DNA from: Strigamia acuminata
Taxonomy: Eukaryota > Arthropoda > Chilopoda > Geophilomorpha > Linotaeniidae
DNA: 64,000 bases
Assembly (NCBI GenBank): GCA_949358305.1
Contig: OX442314.1
Coordinates: 30,675,118 to 30,739,117 of the forward strand
Reading direction: 5' to 3'
Positions within the stretch are counted from its first letter, which is position 1; every line of letters begins with the position of its first letter. The notes beneath the pieces are model-generated. The model saw only the letters and a program-made list of their open reading frames with translations, did not search any database and had not been told where the DNA came from. Shown here one piece after another: positions 1-10,744 of this stretch. The position numbers and the translations under genes were made by a program.

Positions 1-1280
1 TAGTTTTAGATTATTCAAAGTGTAAGATTACCTTTTTGAGATTTGAGTGTATATTTTAACGCGTTTCACGCGATTGTTTGATTTAGCATCATGTTCACTT
101 TTGATTTCATTTACTTCGCTAATGTTGCGATTGATTATGTTATTGATTTTGATTGATTGTATCGTTTCATTACTTCATCAAACAGAGTAATAAAACTCTG
201 GCTGTGGGGGCGTGTCACGGCCCGTGTTTCCTACGCGTATAGTTTACGCATTGTTAACCCGTGTTTGTTCCTATTAAACCTAATTTGTGATTCTCCTACC
301 TTTGTTGTTTTGTTTATGTTTGATTCGTGAGTTTTCCTCATTTTCCTTCTATCTTATCTCTTACTCTCTCCTAACTTTCTCTTCATTCTCTCACTTTTCT
401 CTTATCTACTCCTAGTTTTTCTCCTTTAGTTTATGATTTCGATGCAAGTCTATTTGCATATCTATTCTGGTCAGTACGCGTCGGCGTTAGTCATACACTT
501 AGTATGCACCGACTGTACTGATTGGCTCTTGACTCTTCCGTGATTGGCCAAGCTTGGTTGAGTCCAAGTTTACCTCTCACCCTATTTTCCCTCTTTTGCT
601 TCAGTTGATCTCAGTATCCCGAACGCGTAGGTGCTCCTTTGGAGCCGGTGCTCATGGCTGAGGTTTAACTCCGAAGCTCACTCGTGGCTTTGCTTTCGCC
701 CTGGAATTCTGCAAGACGGTTTCAGGCTTCTCATTGTTCATCTCCAGTGTTAACTCACGGTTTTACACCACTCGTTCACCATTTGTTTTCCTGCTCCTTT
801 TTGTTCATGTTTTATCGCCGTGACGCGTTATCCAAGGCCAAACAGGATTTGTTGGCCATAAGTTCGAAGTTTGTGTCGTTTATTTCGCGTGCGCGTGCAT
901 TAGCTTAGTTTAGCCGCCTGCCATTCGGGCTTTAGCTTTAATTAAGCATTAAGTCAGGTTTAGAGTTAGGTTTAGGGCCCGTGCGTTGTATAAGCACGAG
1001 TAAATTGCCCATCCTCGTTCAAACTCGACAGTTTGGGGTTGCTTATGAGCCACTACGAGACGTGCATTCGTTTGCCCTCGTGTGAAAACACGATTGTTGG
1101 CGGGTCACGCGTTGGGTTTTGGTTCAGACGCGACTACCGGACATTCTGTCCCCGAGTTTTACAGCTCGGGATACCCGGCCACAAATAAATATTAGTGTGG
1201 TGCACAGTATCTGAGAGTGTGTTAGCTGCCATTTCCTGCGCACATTCGATTTACGGCAGGTACGAAACTACCAGGGTGTG
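1..1280 (+). mobile_element. Probable 3' end of an LTR retrotransposon, or solo LTR
   Basis: A G-rich tract at about 201-212 is directly followed by TGTCACGG at 213, which looks like a polypurine tract followed by the first bases of an LTR. A polyadenylation-like AATAAA lies near 1184-1189 and the unique sequence stops near 1,275-1,330 where a minisatellite begins. No coding domain is visible in 1-212. The other LTR is not in the window, so the right edge and any target duplication cannot be fixed. It could equally be ordinary intergenic sequence. Confidence 0.35.
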
Positions 1281-1344
1281 TGAATTTACTGTTCCGCGGC
1301 GTCTTTCAAACGCTTCTAAACCACCTAGACTCGCGATCCATCAC

Positions 1345-1906
1345 AATTTTTTCTAAAAAAAAAATCAAGATTTTTTCTAAAAAAAAAATCAAGATTTTTT
1401 CTAAAAAAAAAATCAAGATTTTTTCTAAAAAAAAAATCAAGATTTTTTCTAAAAAAAAAATCAAGATTTTTTCTAAAAAAAAAATCAAGATTTTTTCTAA
1501 AAAAAAAATCAAGATTTTTTCTAAAAAAAAAATCAAGATTTTTTCTAAAAAAAAAATCAAGATTTTTTCTAAAAAAAAAATCAAGATTTTTTCTAAAAAA
1601 AAAATCAAGATTTTTTCTAAAAAAAAAATCAAGATTTTTTCTAAAAAATTCAAGATTTTTCCATAAAATTCAAGATTTTTCTAAAAAATTCAAGATTTTT
1701 CTAAAAAATTCAAAATTTTTCTAAAAAATTCAAGATTTTTCTAAAAAATTCAAAATTTTTCTAAAAAATTCAAGATTTTTCTAAAGAATTCAAGATTTTT
1801 CTAGAATAAAAAACAAGATTTTTCTAAAAAAAAGATCAAGATTTTTCTAAAAAAAAGACCAAGCTTTTTTCTAAAAAAAAAATCAAGATTTTTTTCTAAA
1901 AAATAT
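1345..1906. repeat. A/T-rich minisatellite, 24-bp units grading into about 20-bp units
   Basis: About 13 near-perfect copies of a 24-bp unit with core TTTTTTCTAAAAAAAAAATC run to about 1,650. They decay into shorter variants with cores such as TTTTTCTAAAAAATTCAAGA up to about 1,906. The unit is partly self-complementary. Open frames on both strands here are artefacts of the repeat. From 1,907 to 2,178 two diverged copies of an approximately 65-bp AT-rich sequence follow, with no gene. Confidence 0.9.
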
Positions 1907-2187
1907 GCATTTTTGACCTAATTTTGCCTATATTTTATTCTCAAATGCTTTCAAAATTGAAAAATATGCATTTTGGACTAAATTTCGCCTATATTTTAGC
2001 CCCAAATGCTCAAAAATGGAAAAAAATTGCATTTTATCCGTATTTTGATAAAAAAAAAACCTAAAAAAATCGGCAATTTTGCTCTATTCTGCTCGATTTC
2101 ACTCATATTTTGTACGTTTGTTTTGTACATCGAAATCGCATTTTTTTTTCCTTTTTTTAATTCAATTTTTATTTAAAATTACAAAAC

Positions 2188-2373
2188 CTCATGTTCGGAT
2201 ATGAATGGTGTGAACTGCACTTCCTTGTCCTGTCGTTCAGCGTAAACAATTTCTTTAGAAAGGGCTTCATCCGGGAGTATTTCCGCAGTTAATTCAGCAT
2301 TTTTCTCCGTGAAATTACACGGTCGACCGAATTCGTGCCTCGGTTTAGTGTACACAAACTGTATATTCGACAT
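2188..2373 (-). CDS. Dnai2: First exon of axonemal dynein intermediate chain 2 (partial gene)
   Basis: The minus strand encodes about 62 residues beginning MSNIQFVYTK, with the conserved stretch VYTKxRxEFGRxCNF and ending SEHE. This is the N-terminus of DNAI2 proteins, WD-repeat intermediate chains of the outer dynein arm of motile cilia. A donor GT follows the SEHE codons at 2187-2186. The rest of the gene would lie at lower coordinates, beyond the minisatellite and the LTR-like sequence, so it is either outside the window behind a long intron or lost. An upstream in-frame ATG (2394) would abut the X-box at 2397-2410. The ATG at 2373 matches the start of known family members better and leaves room for a short 5' UTR. 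Seen: sequence similarity and splice site. Inferred: that the gene is intact. Confidence 0.8.
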
Positions 2374-2396
2374 TTCCACCAACTTCTCTTCCAACC

Positions 2397-2410
2397 GTTA
2401 CCATAGAAAC
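2397..2410 (-). promoter_or_regulatory. RFX X-box next to Dnai2
   Basis: GTTACCATAGAAAC fits the palindromic X-box consensus bound by RFX factors, the master regulators of ciliary genes. It lies 24 bp upstream of the preferred Dnai2 start codon. Confidence 0.75.
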
Positions 2411-2629
2411 ATGACGCCTTCTACCAACAGCCCCACGCACAACGCCAAATAAATCAAAACAACAATTTAAAAAAAAAAAAAAAATCACCCAACCAAAACA
2501 AAAATTAAACAAAAAAAAACAAAAAACAATCACAACATAAAATTATTATCGATCCAAGCGACACCAAAACCACATTTTAAAAAAAATCGACATTTCTATC
2601 CTCTAGCCGCAGCGCGGTGCAACTGCTTC

Positions 2630-2643
2630 GTTTCCATGCCAAC
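2630..2643 (+). promoter_or_regulatory. RFX X-box next to Ccdc40
   Basis: GTTTCCATGCCAAC is a second X-box match, 45 bp upstream of the Ccdc40 ATG. Together with the site at 2397-2410 it makes the intergenic segment a candidate bidirectional ciliary promoter. Confidence 0.75.
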
Positions 2644-2687
2644 CACCATGTAAACATTCAACGCGAATCGTCTCTCTCGCGAAAATC

Positions 2688-5600
2688 ATGGAGAACAAAA
2701 AGGCGGGATCAGGAACAAGCAAGGACAGAGAAAGTCGGTCAAACGAAGGCTCAAGGTCCCACCTCCCTTTATCGGCAATCTCATCTACAGGTATTAATCC
2801 ACGGAGCAACAATAATCGATTAAATCAATAAATATTTGCAGGTCGCCAAACGATTTTCCGGAGTTTATCCCATTCAGATATTCGAGGCGATTTGAATTTT
2901 CGGGCGACTCGGGTGGCGTCGCCCGCAACGTTGACACTCGAGGAGAAAAATTCAAGTAAATGTGCACAATTTTGGCGCCTTTTCACTTATATTTTTGTTG
3001 CATTTATTTTCGTTGTAGTCGCGACCAACGAGGAGATAATTAAACGTTTGGAACTGATCAGTTATCGATACGATTCGATCGATTTGTTGAATGTTGGTTC
3101 CGATCACTCGTTTAGTTCTTCAGTTGCACGTGAGTGTTTTGGAAGAGAAATAACGGGCGTCGGAGGGATTTTTGGTCATTTGGATGTTTTATTTAGCCGA
3201 TTATAACGCCGATGATGTGTCGGGATTACTCAAACGTATGGCGCACGATGTGTACGACTCGAGTAACGAAAAACTCACGAGTAGAGACGCGACGCCGCTG
3301 CCTGATTCGAGCCAGATGCTCATTCTCGATCCTGATCATGTATTTAATCTTGAATTAATTTTGTTGTTATGTTTTATTAATTGGTGAATTTATTTTGATG
3401 AATAGCCGCTCATGCAGCGATTCCAGGCGGTCTACACGGCGCATTTGGAGAAAGAAAGAGAAAAGCAATCGTTGGAGTTAAATTCTTCGGTAAGTCACGT
3501 ATTCTCGTTGTGCGCGCGTTCTTATTAGACCAGGGGTCGGCGAGTAATTTTAAGTGGGGTCCGGATACTATTGAAAATTTTTATCGAGGTCCAGAAAAAA
3601 AAAACTCGTAATACTTACCAGTTTTAAATTTTTATTTTTTTACTCGTAACTAAGGTGCGCGCCATAAGTATAGAATAATCAGTTTTTTTGTAATATTTTT
3701 TTTCCCGCTTCATCTGGAATCATACCCATTTTTTTATACATGTATGTAGTCATTAGAATTCGTTTAAAATTAACACATTTATAATTTTTATGGAAAAATA
3801 AATTTGGCAGTGATTTTACACCAAAATGGGGGTGACATAAGTATAGAATATTTTAGGTTTGATGCAAAAAAATGGATAAAATTAATATCACATAACATGC
3901 CTTTGTCTGATTAGTTAATCAGTGAATATGTCATCAATTTTCTGCCATTTTTGAATTGTATTACTTGCTATTTTCTTATTTTGAAGCAATCCCTTGTACA
4001 AAACTTGCAACCACGGTGGAAATCGCTGAAGTAAAGCGATTAAAGGCACTGGGGCTTGCCAAACAACAAATTGATAGAATATTAGGAAGAAATTGAAAGA
4101 AATTAGTCAATTGCATCAAAAATTCTAACAAAAACATGAAATCCAAATGTTAAAGCAGACAGGAAAGACCAAAAGTGACCATGCAGTGAGCATTGTCTAG
4201 CTGAAACACCCATTTATTGTCTTAATTTTCCATCCAAATGGCAATAAATGCATGTTCAACACTTCCTTATACTTCTGTGAATCTTTCCATCCTTTTATTA
4301 TTATGATGTTTGCCTGTAATTTTTGCCCGAATGTCACCCAAACCATCACATGATTCTGCCCACTGAGAAAACTTCTCTTCTCTCCTTAAATCTTGCCACT
4401 TATTACACTAACCATCCAGACCATCTAAGTTGAACTGTATTTTGTCTGTAAAAAGCACTCAGTTTCATGATTTGGTCCAGGGCAGCTTGGTATTAGTCTA
4501 ATCAGAGCACTTCAATTTAAGGGGTTCAGTTAACCACAGTTGTACAGCTATTTTTTGATAACAAAGGTGATCACAATTGTTTAGTCTGCTCTGAATTGTT
4601 TGTAAAGACACAATTACATCTGCATGTGTGCAAATTTCATTTGCAGACAACAGCAAAGTCAGTGCCAGGCACAAAATATTCCTGTGAACTTGCTGCATGG
4701 TCACTTTTGGTCCTCCCCGTCTTGCTTCCATATTTGATTTTCATCTTTGGGTTAGGACTTTTGACATAATTGATTAATTTCTTCCTGATCTTCTATGGAT
4801 CTGCTGTTTGGAGAGCCCCAGTGACTTTAATTGCCATATTTCAGCGATTTCTACAATGGTTACAAGTTTTGCACAAGGGATTGCTTCAAAATAAGAAAAT
4901 AGCAAGTAATACAATTCCAAAATGGCAGAAAATTGGTGACATATTCACTGATTAACTAATCAGACAAAGGCATGTTATGTGATATTAATTTTATCCATTT
5001 TTTTGCATCAAACCTAAAATATTCTATACTTATGTCACCCCCATTTTTGTGTAAAATTACTGCCAAATTTATTTTTCCATAAAAATTATAAATGTGTTAA
5101 TTCTAAACGAATTCTAATGACAACATACATGTATAAAAAAATTGGTATGATTCCAGATGAAGCGGGAAAAAAAATATTACAAAAAAACTGATTATTCTAT
5201 ACTTATGGCGCGCACCTTATACGTATCCTATGACTCGTAAAGGACAATTTTTCCACAAACAAAAATAACAAATGCAGGAAAAAATTGAATTTTTCAGGAA
5301 AAGATTGAATTTTTCAGGAAAAGATTGAAATTTTCAGGAAAAGATTGAATTTTTCAGGAAAAAATTGAATTTTTGCAGGAAAAAATTGAATTTTTGCAGA
5401 AAAAATTGAATTTTTGCAGGAAAAAATTGAATTTTTGTATTTTTTATAGGAAATATTGAATTTTTGCAAAAAAAATTGAATTTTTGCATTATTTATAGGA
5501 AACATTGACTTTTGCAGTTTTTAGAAGGAAATATAGTTCATTTGTTTTGTTTTTATCAGAGGACAGAGTTGAAGACGATAAGCAAGTCGTACGAAGACGA

Positions 5601-8600
5601 AGGCGAGAATCTCTACAACATCCAACAGGAATTGTCCAAAGCACAAGCGTACTTAGAAACCTGTCACAAGGACTGGCATTCGTTTTTGAACGAGCGCAAA
5701 TCCATTCAGGAACACGTGCTCACGGCGCGAGATCAACACAGCTCGTGCCAGTCGACGATCCACGACCAAGAAAAGAAATGTACGTAAAAAACTCGTGTTT
5801 TAGAAAGAAATAAAAGTGGTAGAAGTGAAACTTCATGACTCAGCGGGACCTTTCAGCGGCCATTGTTGTAATTTTTATCAATAGATGGCGCTTAGTACTT
5901 CCGTCGCGCTTGAAGTCTCACTTTTAACAATAGATGGCGCTTAGTGCTTCCGTCTAACTTATTCAAAATGTTATTTATTTCTAGTGATGGAGCTTCGCGG
6001 AGAGTTGACGCGTTGGGATTTGTTGATCAATTTGATGCACCAGTTGCAAGACGACATGCGAACGGATGTCGGTGCGCTGCGCAGAGCGGCGGAGAAAGTG
6101 GAGGGGAATTTGGGATCGCTGCAAGACGAGAAACATCAGCAAGATGTGACTATCAAAAAGAAAATGGAGGAAGCCATTCGGATGGAGGAGACGCTCGAGA
6201 TGTACAAGAAGCACCGGACGTCGCAGCAGGAGGAACTGCTTAAAGCTCGACTCAATCTGTCTGAATCGCAGATGAGAATTGAGGTACGAATCGAGAAATT
6301 TTGTAATAAAAATTGTAGTTGGAAAATTGATGAAATGTTTTGAAATTTATAATTTTGGTAATTTCAGTGCATCGAGGTTGAGAAAAGACATGTGTTTCAG
6401 CAGTGGAAACAGACGCTTTCTCAACTCGAGCAGAAGGATGAGGCGATTAAAACGCTCTACGAATCGCTAACGTGAGTGATGTTACGTTGGGATTGTTTTG
6501 AATAGACTTTGCTTGGTAGGACAGGTGTGTTGTTTTGTAGTACAACGTCAGAGTGAAGTTTTGCGAGGTTAGGGGGAAAGAAATTGATATTTTAGGTTTT
6601 TAAAAATGCAAAGAAAGTCTAAATTTTTTATTTATTTTTTTTTTTTTAACAGAAAACATGTTATTTCACGTACGAAATCGCATTGTTGAGCAAAAATGTT
6701 TGTTACTTTGACAAAATCTGCAATTTTATCACGAAAATCTGCAATTTTGTCACGAAAATCTGCAATTTTGTCACGAAAATCTGCAATTTTGTCACGAAAA
6801 TCTGCAATTATGTCACGAAAATCTGCAAATTTTTCACGAAAATCTGCAAATTTTTCACGAAAATCTGCAAATTTTTCACATAAATCTGCAATTTTTTCAC
6901 GAAAATCTGCAATTTTGTCACGAAAATCTGCAATTTTGTCACGAAAATCTGCAATTTTGTCACGAAAATCTGCAATTTTTTTTTTTTACAAAATCTGCAA
7001 TTTTTTTTTATACAAAATCTGCAATTTTTTTTTATACAAAATCTGCAACTTTTTAGACAAAATTTGCATAAAAAAATGTAAGTAACTGCTTTTATTCAAT
7101 CCAGGGGCTTGCTGAACGAATCCTTCACCCGAAGCACGAACGTGAGCAACCTAAAAAAAGCAACCGACAAAGAAATGGAGCTAAACGAAACCCTCGAAGC
7201 TGCCAACAAAAGAACCGAGCGTCTTGTCTACGGTTCAGAAACGCAAATCAAATCTTACCAAGAAAAATCACACGCACTCGACTCCAAACTTGCTTTCCAC
7301 ACGCGCGTTGTGCAGGACAGCGAAAACAACTTAGACGAATCATCCAAAGTAAAAACCAAAACCAACCAACCAACCAACCAATTTCAACAAAAATCAATTT
7401 CCCCAGGTTTTAGAAGAACTAAAAAAAATGGACGACGCCTTTCGAAAGCAACTCGACACGATCGTATCGCAAAGATGCGACTTAGAAGATCAGTTGGCGG
7501 AAAGATATCTGGAGTACATCTCGTCGGAAAAAGCGATCATTCACAGCGAAAAAGAGGCGTCGAAACTGAGCAAAACGCTGAAACACACGGTTGGATGACG
7601 AATATCTCGAATTATGTCGAGTTATCTGAATAATGAGTTGCGATATTGCAGGAGGGAAATGTGGTTCACTTGGAAAACGATCTTGCGCAACTGATGATGC
7701 AATTAACAACGAGCGCAATTCACTGTCAGAATTTGAGGGAAGATTTGAATGATCATAATAAGGAGGTGGATGAATACAACGAGTTGGTCAAAGGGTTGGA
7801 AACGCTCATTTCGAAGAACAATTTATCCATTTCCAACAAACAAGTGAATACGAATTTGTTGATTGCGAAATTGGAACAGCTGGTGCACGATGCTGGAGTG
7901 AGTTTTGATGGGAATGGGAAGTTAGAATGTCAGATTGATGGCGAGGTTTTGGGTTTAGGGCGACGTGAGTCCGTTGGAGACGAAGATTTATGCGCTGGAG
8001 AGGAATATCGAAAGCAAGGCGAACGAGATGCAAACACTTAAGGTGAATTGGCTGCAGCGACAGACCGAGTTGGTTTTTCTGAGTCACGAAAGGGATCATT
8101 TGACCGTCACTTGCATTCATCAAAGCCGGCAGTTTAACATGCTCGAAGACAAGAAACGGCGCTTGGAAGGTATTATGTGGCAAGAATTCAATTTTATGTG
8201 AAAAATTCAGTTTTTTAGAGCAAATTCTTAAAAAAAGCTGCAAATAATTTAATATTTCTTATAAAAACCTGCAAAAATTTAATATTTCTTATAAAAACTG
8301 CAAAAATTTAATATTTTCTATAAAAAATGCAAAAATTTAATTTTTTCCTGTAAAAATTTAATATTTTCTATAAAAAATGCAAAGATTCAATTTTTTCCTG
8401 CAAAAATTTAATATTTCCTATAAAAACCTGCAAAAATTCAATTTTTCTTATAAAAACTGCAAAAATTCAATATTTCCTTCTAAAAACTGCAAAAATTCAA
8501 TATTTCCTATAAAAAATGCAAAAATTTAATTTTTTCCTGCAAAAATTTAATTTTTTCCTGCAAAAATTCAATTTTTTCCTGCAAAAATTCAATTTTTTCC

Positions 8601-10550
8601 GTTTAAAAAACAAAATAAAAATTTTGCTCGAAATAGAAAAAATCGAAGAATTCACACACGACATTCAAAAGAAAACGACTTCGTTCAACGCGTTGCAAAA
8701 GTCAATAGGAAAGCTGTCGGAGAATATTTATCAAGAAAAAGGCAATCTTGTGAGTCTGACGCACGACAATCTGCTGACAGAAAACGCTCTAGTGCGAGTA
8801 CTCAAGGTAAAAAAAAATATATTTAAAGTTAAAGTTAAAGTTAAAGTTAAATTCTAAGACGAATAGTTTGATTGTATGAACTTAGGACGCTGAAATCGAA
8901 TCGATACAATTTCAAGCCAAACTGGACGTCCTCAAAGAGGATAAAATGCAACTGGAGAATCGCATCCTCGAGTTAAGTCAACAGATACTCATGTGGGAAA
9001 AGAAAACTCAACTGGCGAAAGAATCAAAAGCTCTCGTCGCCTCTGAGGAAATTACCGGAGAAATGCAGGAAATGCGATGGGATATCCATCGAATGCAGGT
9101 AAGAAAATAGTCGGCTGCCCCGCAGTGCTCACTGGGTCCGCGAGCAAAAGTGAACACAGAAACAGAATTTATTTATTTATTTATTTTGTTTGTTAGAATC
9201 GACTGCTTCAGTTGAAGAGACAGCAAGAAACATTGGTGCAGGAGACGGAGAAGCTGATATCTCGACGCGAAACGATTCTTTCGAAGAACGAGTCGCAGAG
9301 CAAGTCTGGGAAGAAACCGTTGACCAAATCGAGCGTGCAGAAAGCGATCGGCGATCTCAAGAACAAGCTGAAGCAGTCGGTTAAGGACAGGATGGGTCTG
9401 GAGAGCGAGATAACGCAGTTTCAAAATCAGAAGTCCGAATTGAACATCAGAAAGGTGCAGGAGGAGCGCAGCTTGGAAGCCGTCAAAAACCAGAGTGAAG
9501 GACTGGAGACGAGTGTGCGCCAAACGGAACGACATTACCAGAAAGTAAAAATTTAATTCAGTTGTAAAATTGAGAAATTCACTCTTAATCGGTAGTAAAA
9601 TTGTGAAATTCACTCGAAATCGGTAGTAAAATTGTGAAAATCACTCTTAATCGGTAGTAAAATTGTGAAATTCACTCTTAATCGGTAGTAAAATTGTGTA
9701 ATTCACTTTTAATCGGTAGTAAAATTGTGAAAATCACTCTTAATCGGTAGTAAAATTGTGAAATTCACTCTTAATCGGTAGTAAAATTGTGAAATTCACT
9801 CTTAAAATTATGAAATTCACTCTTAAAATTGTGAAATTCACTCTTAATCGGTAGTAAAATTCTAAAATTGTGAAATTCACTCTTAATCAGTAGTAAAATT
9901 CTAAAATTGTGAAATTCACTCTTAAAATTGTGAAATTCACTCTTAAAAAGGTGAAATTCACTGTTAAAATTGTGAAATTCACTCTTAAAATTATGAAATT
10001 CACTCTTAAAAAGGTGAAATTCACTGTTAAAATTGTGAAATTCACTCTTAAAATTGTGAAATTTTCTCGTAAGCAGTAGTAAAATTGTGATATTTACTCT
10101 TTCTCAGTAGTAAAATTCTAAAATTGTGAAATTCACTCTTAAAATTGTGAAATTCACTCTTAAAAAGGTGAAATTCACTGTTAAAATTGTGAAATTCACT
10201 CTTAAATTGTGAAATTCACTCTTAAAATTGTGAAATTCACTCTTAAAATTGTGAAATTCACTCTTAATCAATAGAATTGTTTAAAAAAATTGCATTTTTC
10301 CTAGAATTTTCATCACTTGATCGCGCTGCAACAACGAACCAAATTCCTGCAGTCGGCCAAAGAGCATAAATACCAGATGGTGAGCAAGGACAAAGTGAAG
10401 GACGACGTTGCACACAGTTGGTCCATCGCTAACTCCTTGCAAAGCGCATTGAAAACCTTGTGCGTGCAATTCCCACACTACGAAGACGACATTTTGGACC
10501 TACTAGCCAGACACGAGGGTCGCATAACAGCAGTGGATTCTCTCTCCTGA
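2688..10550 (+). CDS. Ccdc40: Coiled-coil domain-containing protein 40, 16 exons, 1,012 residues
   Basis: CCDC40 pairs with CCDC39 as the 96-nm axonemal ruler needed to place inner dynein arms and the nexin-dynein regulatory complex. Exons that join in frame: 2688-2790, 2842-2955, 3019-3129, 3197-3339, 3406-3489, 5560-5779, 5985-6283, 6368-6471, 7105-7348, 7407-7589, 7652-7897, 7959-8169, 8637-8806, 8886-9098, 9197-9544, 10305-10550; all use GT-AG. The sum is 3,039 nt with no internal stop. Family hallmarks are LDPDHPLMQRFQ across exons 4-5, GENLYNIQQELSKAQ in exon 6, and LMWEKKTQLAKESKALV plus MRWDIHRMQ in exon 14. Nearly the whole protein after about residue 160 is heptad-rich coiled coil. 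Length is close to the human protein (1,142). Introns 5, 8, 12 and 15 are swollen by a transposon and/or private minisatellites. The gene looks functional. Confidence 0.92.
3653..5217 (-). mobile_element. Degenerate Tc1/mariner-type transposon with long terminal inverted repeats
   Basis: It lies in Ccdc40 intron 5. The ends AGGTGCGCGCC and GGCGCGCACCT are flanked by TA on both sides (3651-3652, 5218-5219). The inverted repeats are about 410 bp each (3653-4065 and 4808-5217). Each arm carries two direct copies of CATAAGTATAGAAT (3663-3676 and 3836-3849; mirrored at 5194-5207 and 5021-5034), an IR/DR layout for transposase binding. Between the arms the minus strand holds a broken transposase. 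It has a helix-turn-helix piece near 4,500-4,730 (TIQSRL) and a DDE-domain piece near 4,180-4,350 with a DNAHC-like motif just after an in-frame stop. Not autonomous. Confidence 0.85.
5275..5510. repeat. AT-rich minisatellite in Ccdc40 intron 5
   Basis: Roughly 18-22 bp units around AGGAAAAAATTGAATTTTTG are repeated about ten times, ending shortly before exon 6. Confidence 0.8.
5880..5955. repeat. Short tandem duplication in Ccdc40 intron 6
   Basis: The sequence CAATAGATGGCGCTTAGT followed by a CTTCCGTC tail occurs twice about 49 bp apart. Its function is unknown. Confidence 0.7.
6712..7050. repeat. 21-bp minisatellite in Ccdc40 intron 8
   Basis: About 15 units with core GCAATTTTGTCACGAAAAT are followed by a variant with TTTTTTATACAAAATCTGCAA. 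Open frames across it are artefacts. Confidence 0.88.
8230..8600. repeat. AT-rich minisatellite in Ccdc40 intron 12
   Basis: Alternating units of the type TGCAAAAATTCAATTTTTCC and TATAAAAACTGCAAAAATT, 18-28 bp, end about 35 bp before exon 13. The unit resembles the array in intron 5. Confidence 0.82.
9545..10280. repeat. Minisatellite in Ccdc40 intron 15
   Basis: Units of TTGTGAAATTCACTCTTAA are combined with an optional TCGGTAGTAAAA block, so two repeat lengths (about 19 and 31 bp) are interleaved over 0.7 kb. The array fills almost the whole intron. Confidence 0.88.
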
Positions 10551-10582
10551 ATATTATTGTACACACTTGAACGTTTTTTGAT

Positions 10583-10588
10583 AATAAA
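10583..10588 (+). terminator. Polyadenylation signal of Ccdc40
   Basis: AATAAA lies 33 bp after the TGA stop at 10,548-10,550. The next gene begins only about 155 bp later. Confidence 0.7.
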
Positions 10589-10744
10589 TCTACTTGTAAT
10601 CACTGCGCATGACTTGATTTTGTCATAATGGGGCATTGTTACGCATTGTTAGTTGGCAGAAGAAAAAAAATGAGCGCGGCATAATTTTGTGCAGGACTTG
10701 GAAGAAGTCTTCTATATAGAAGACGGTTACAAAATTTTTTGTGA

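Noticed and set aside
1280-1666. Open frames of 115-128 codons on both strands
   Set aside because: Pure translation of the 24-bp minisatellite.
6683-7085. Overlapping frames with CNFVTKI and SAILSRK repeats
   Set aside because: Translation of the intron 8 minisatellite inside Ccdc40.
9545-10280. CRISPR-like regular repeat
   Set aside because: Units are contiguous with no unique spacers, in an intron of a eukaryotic gene.
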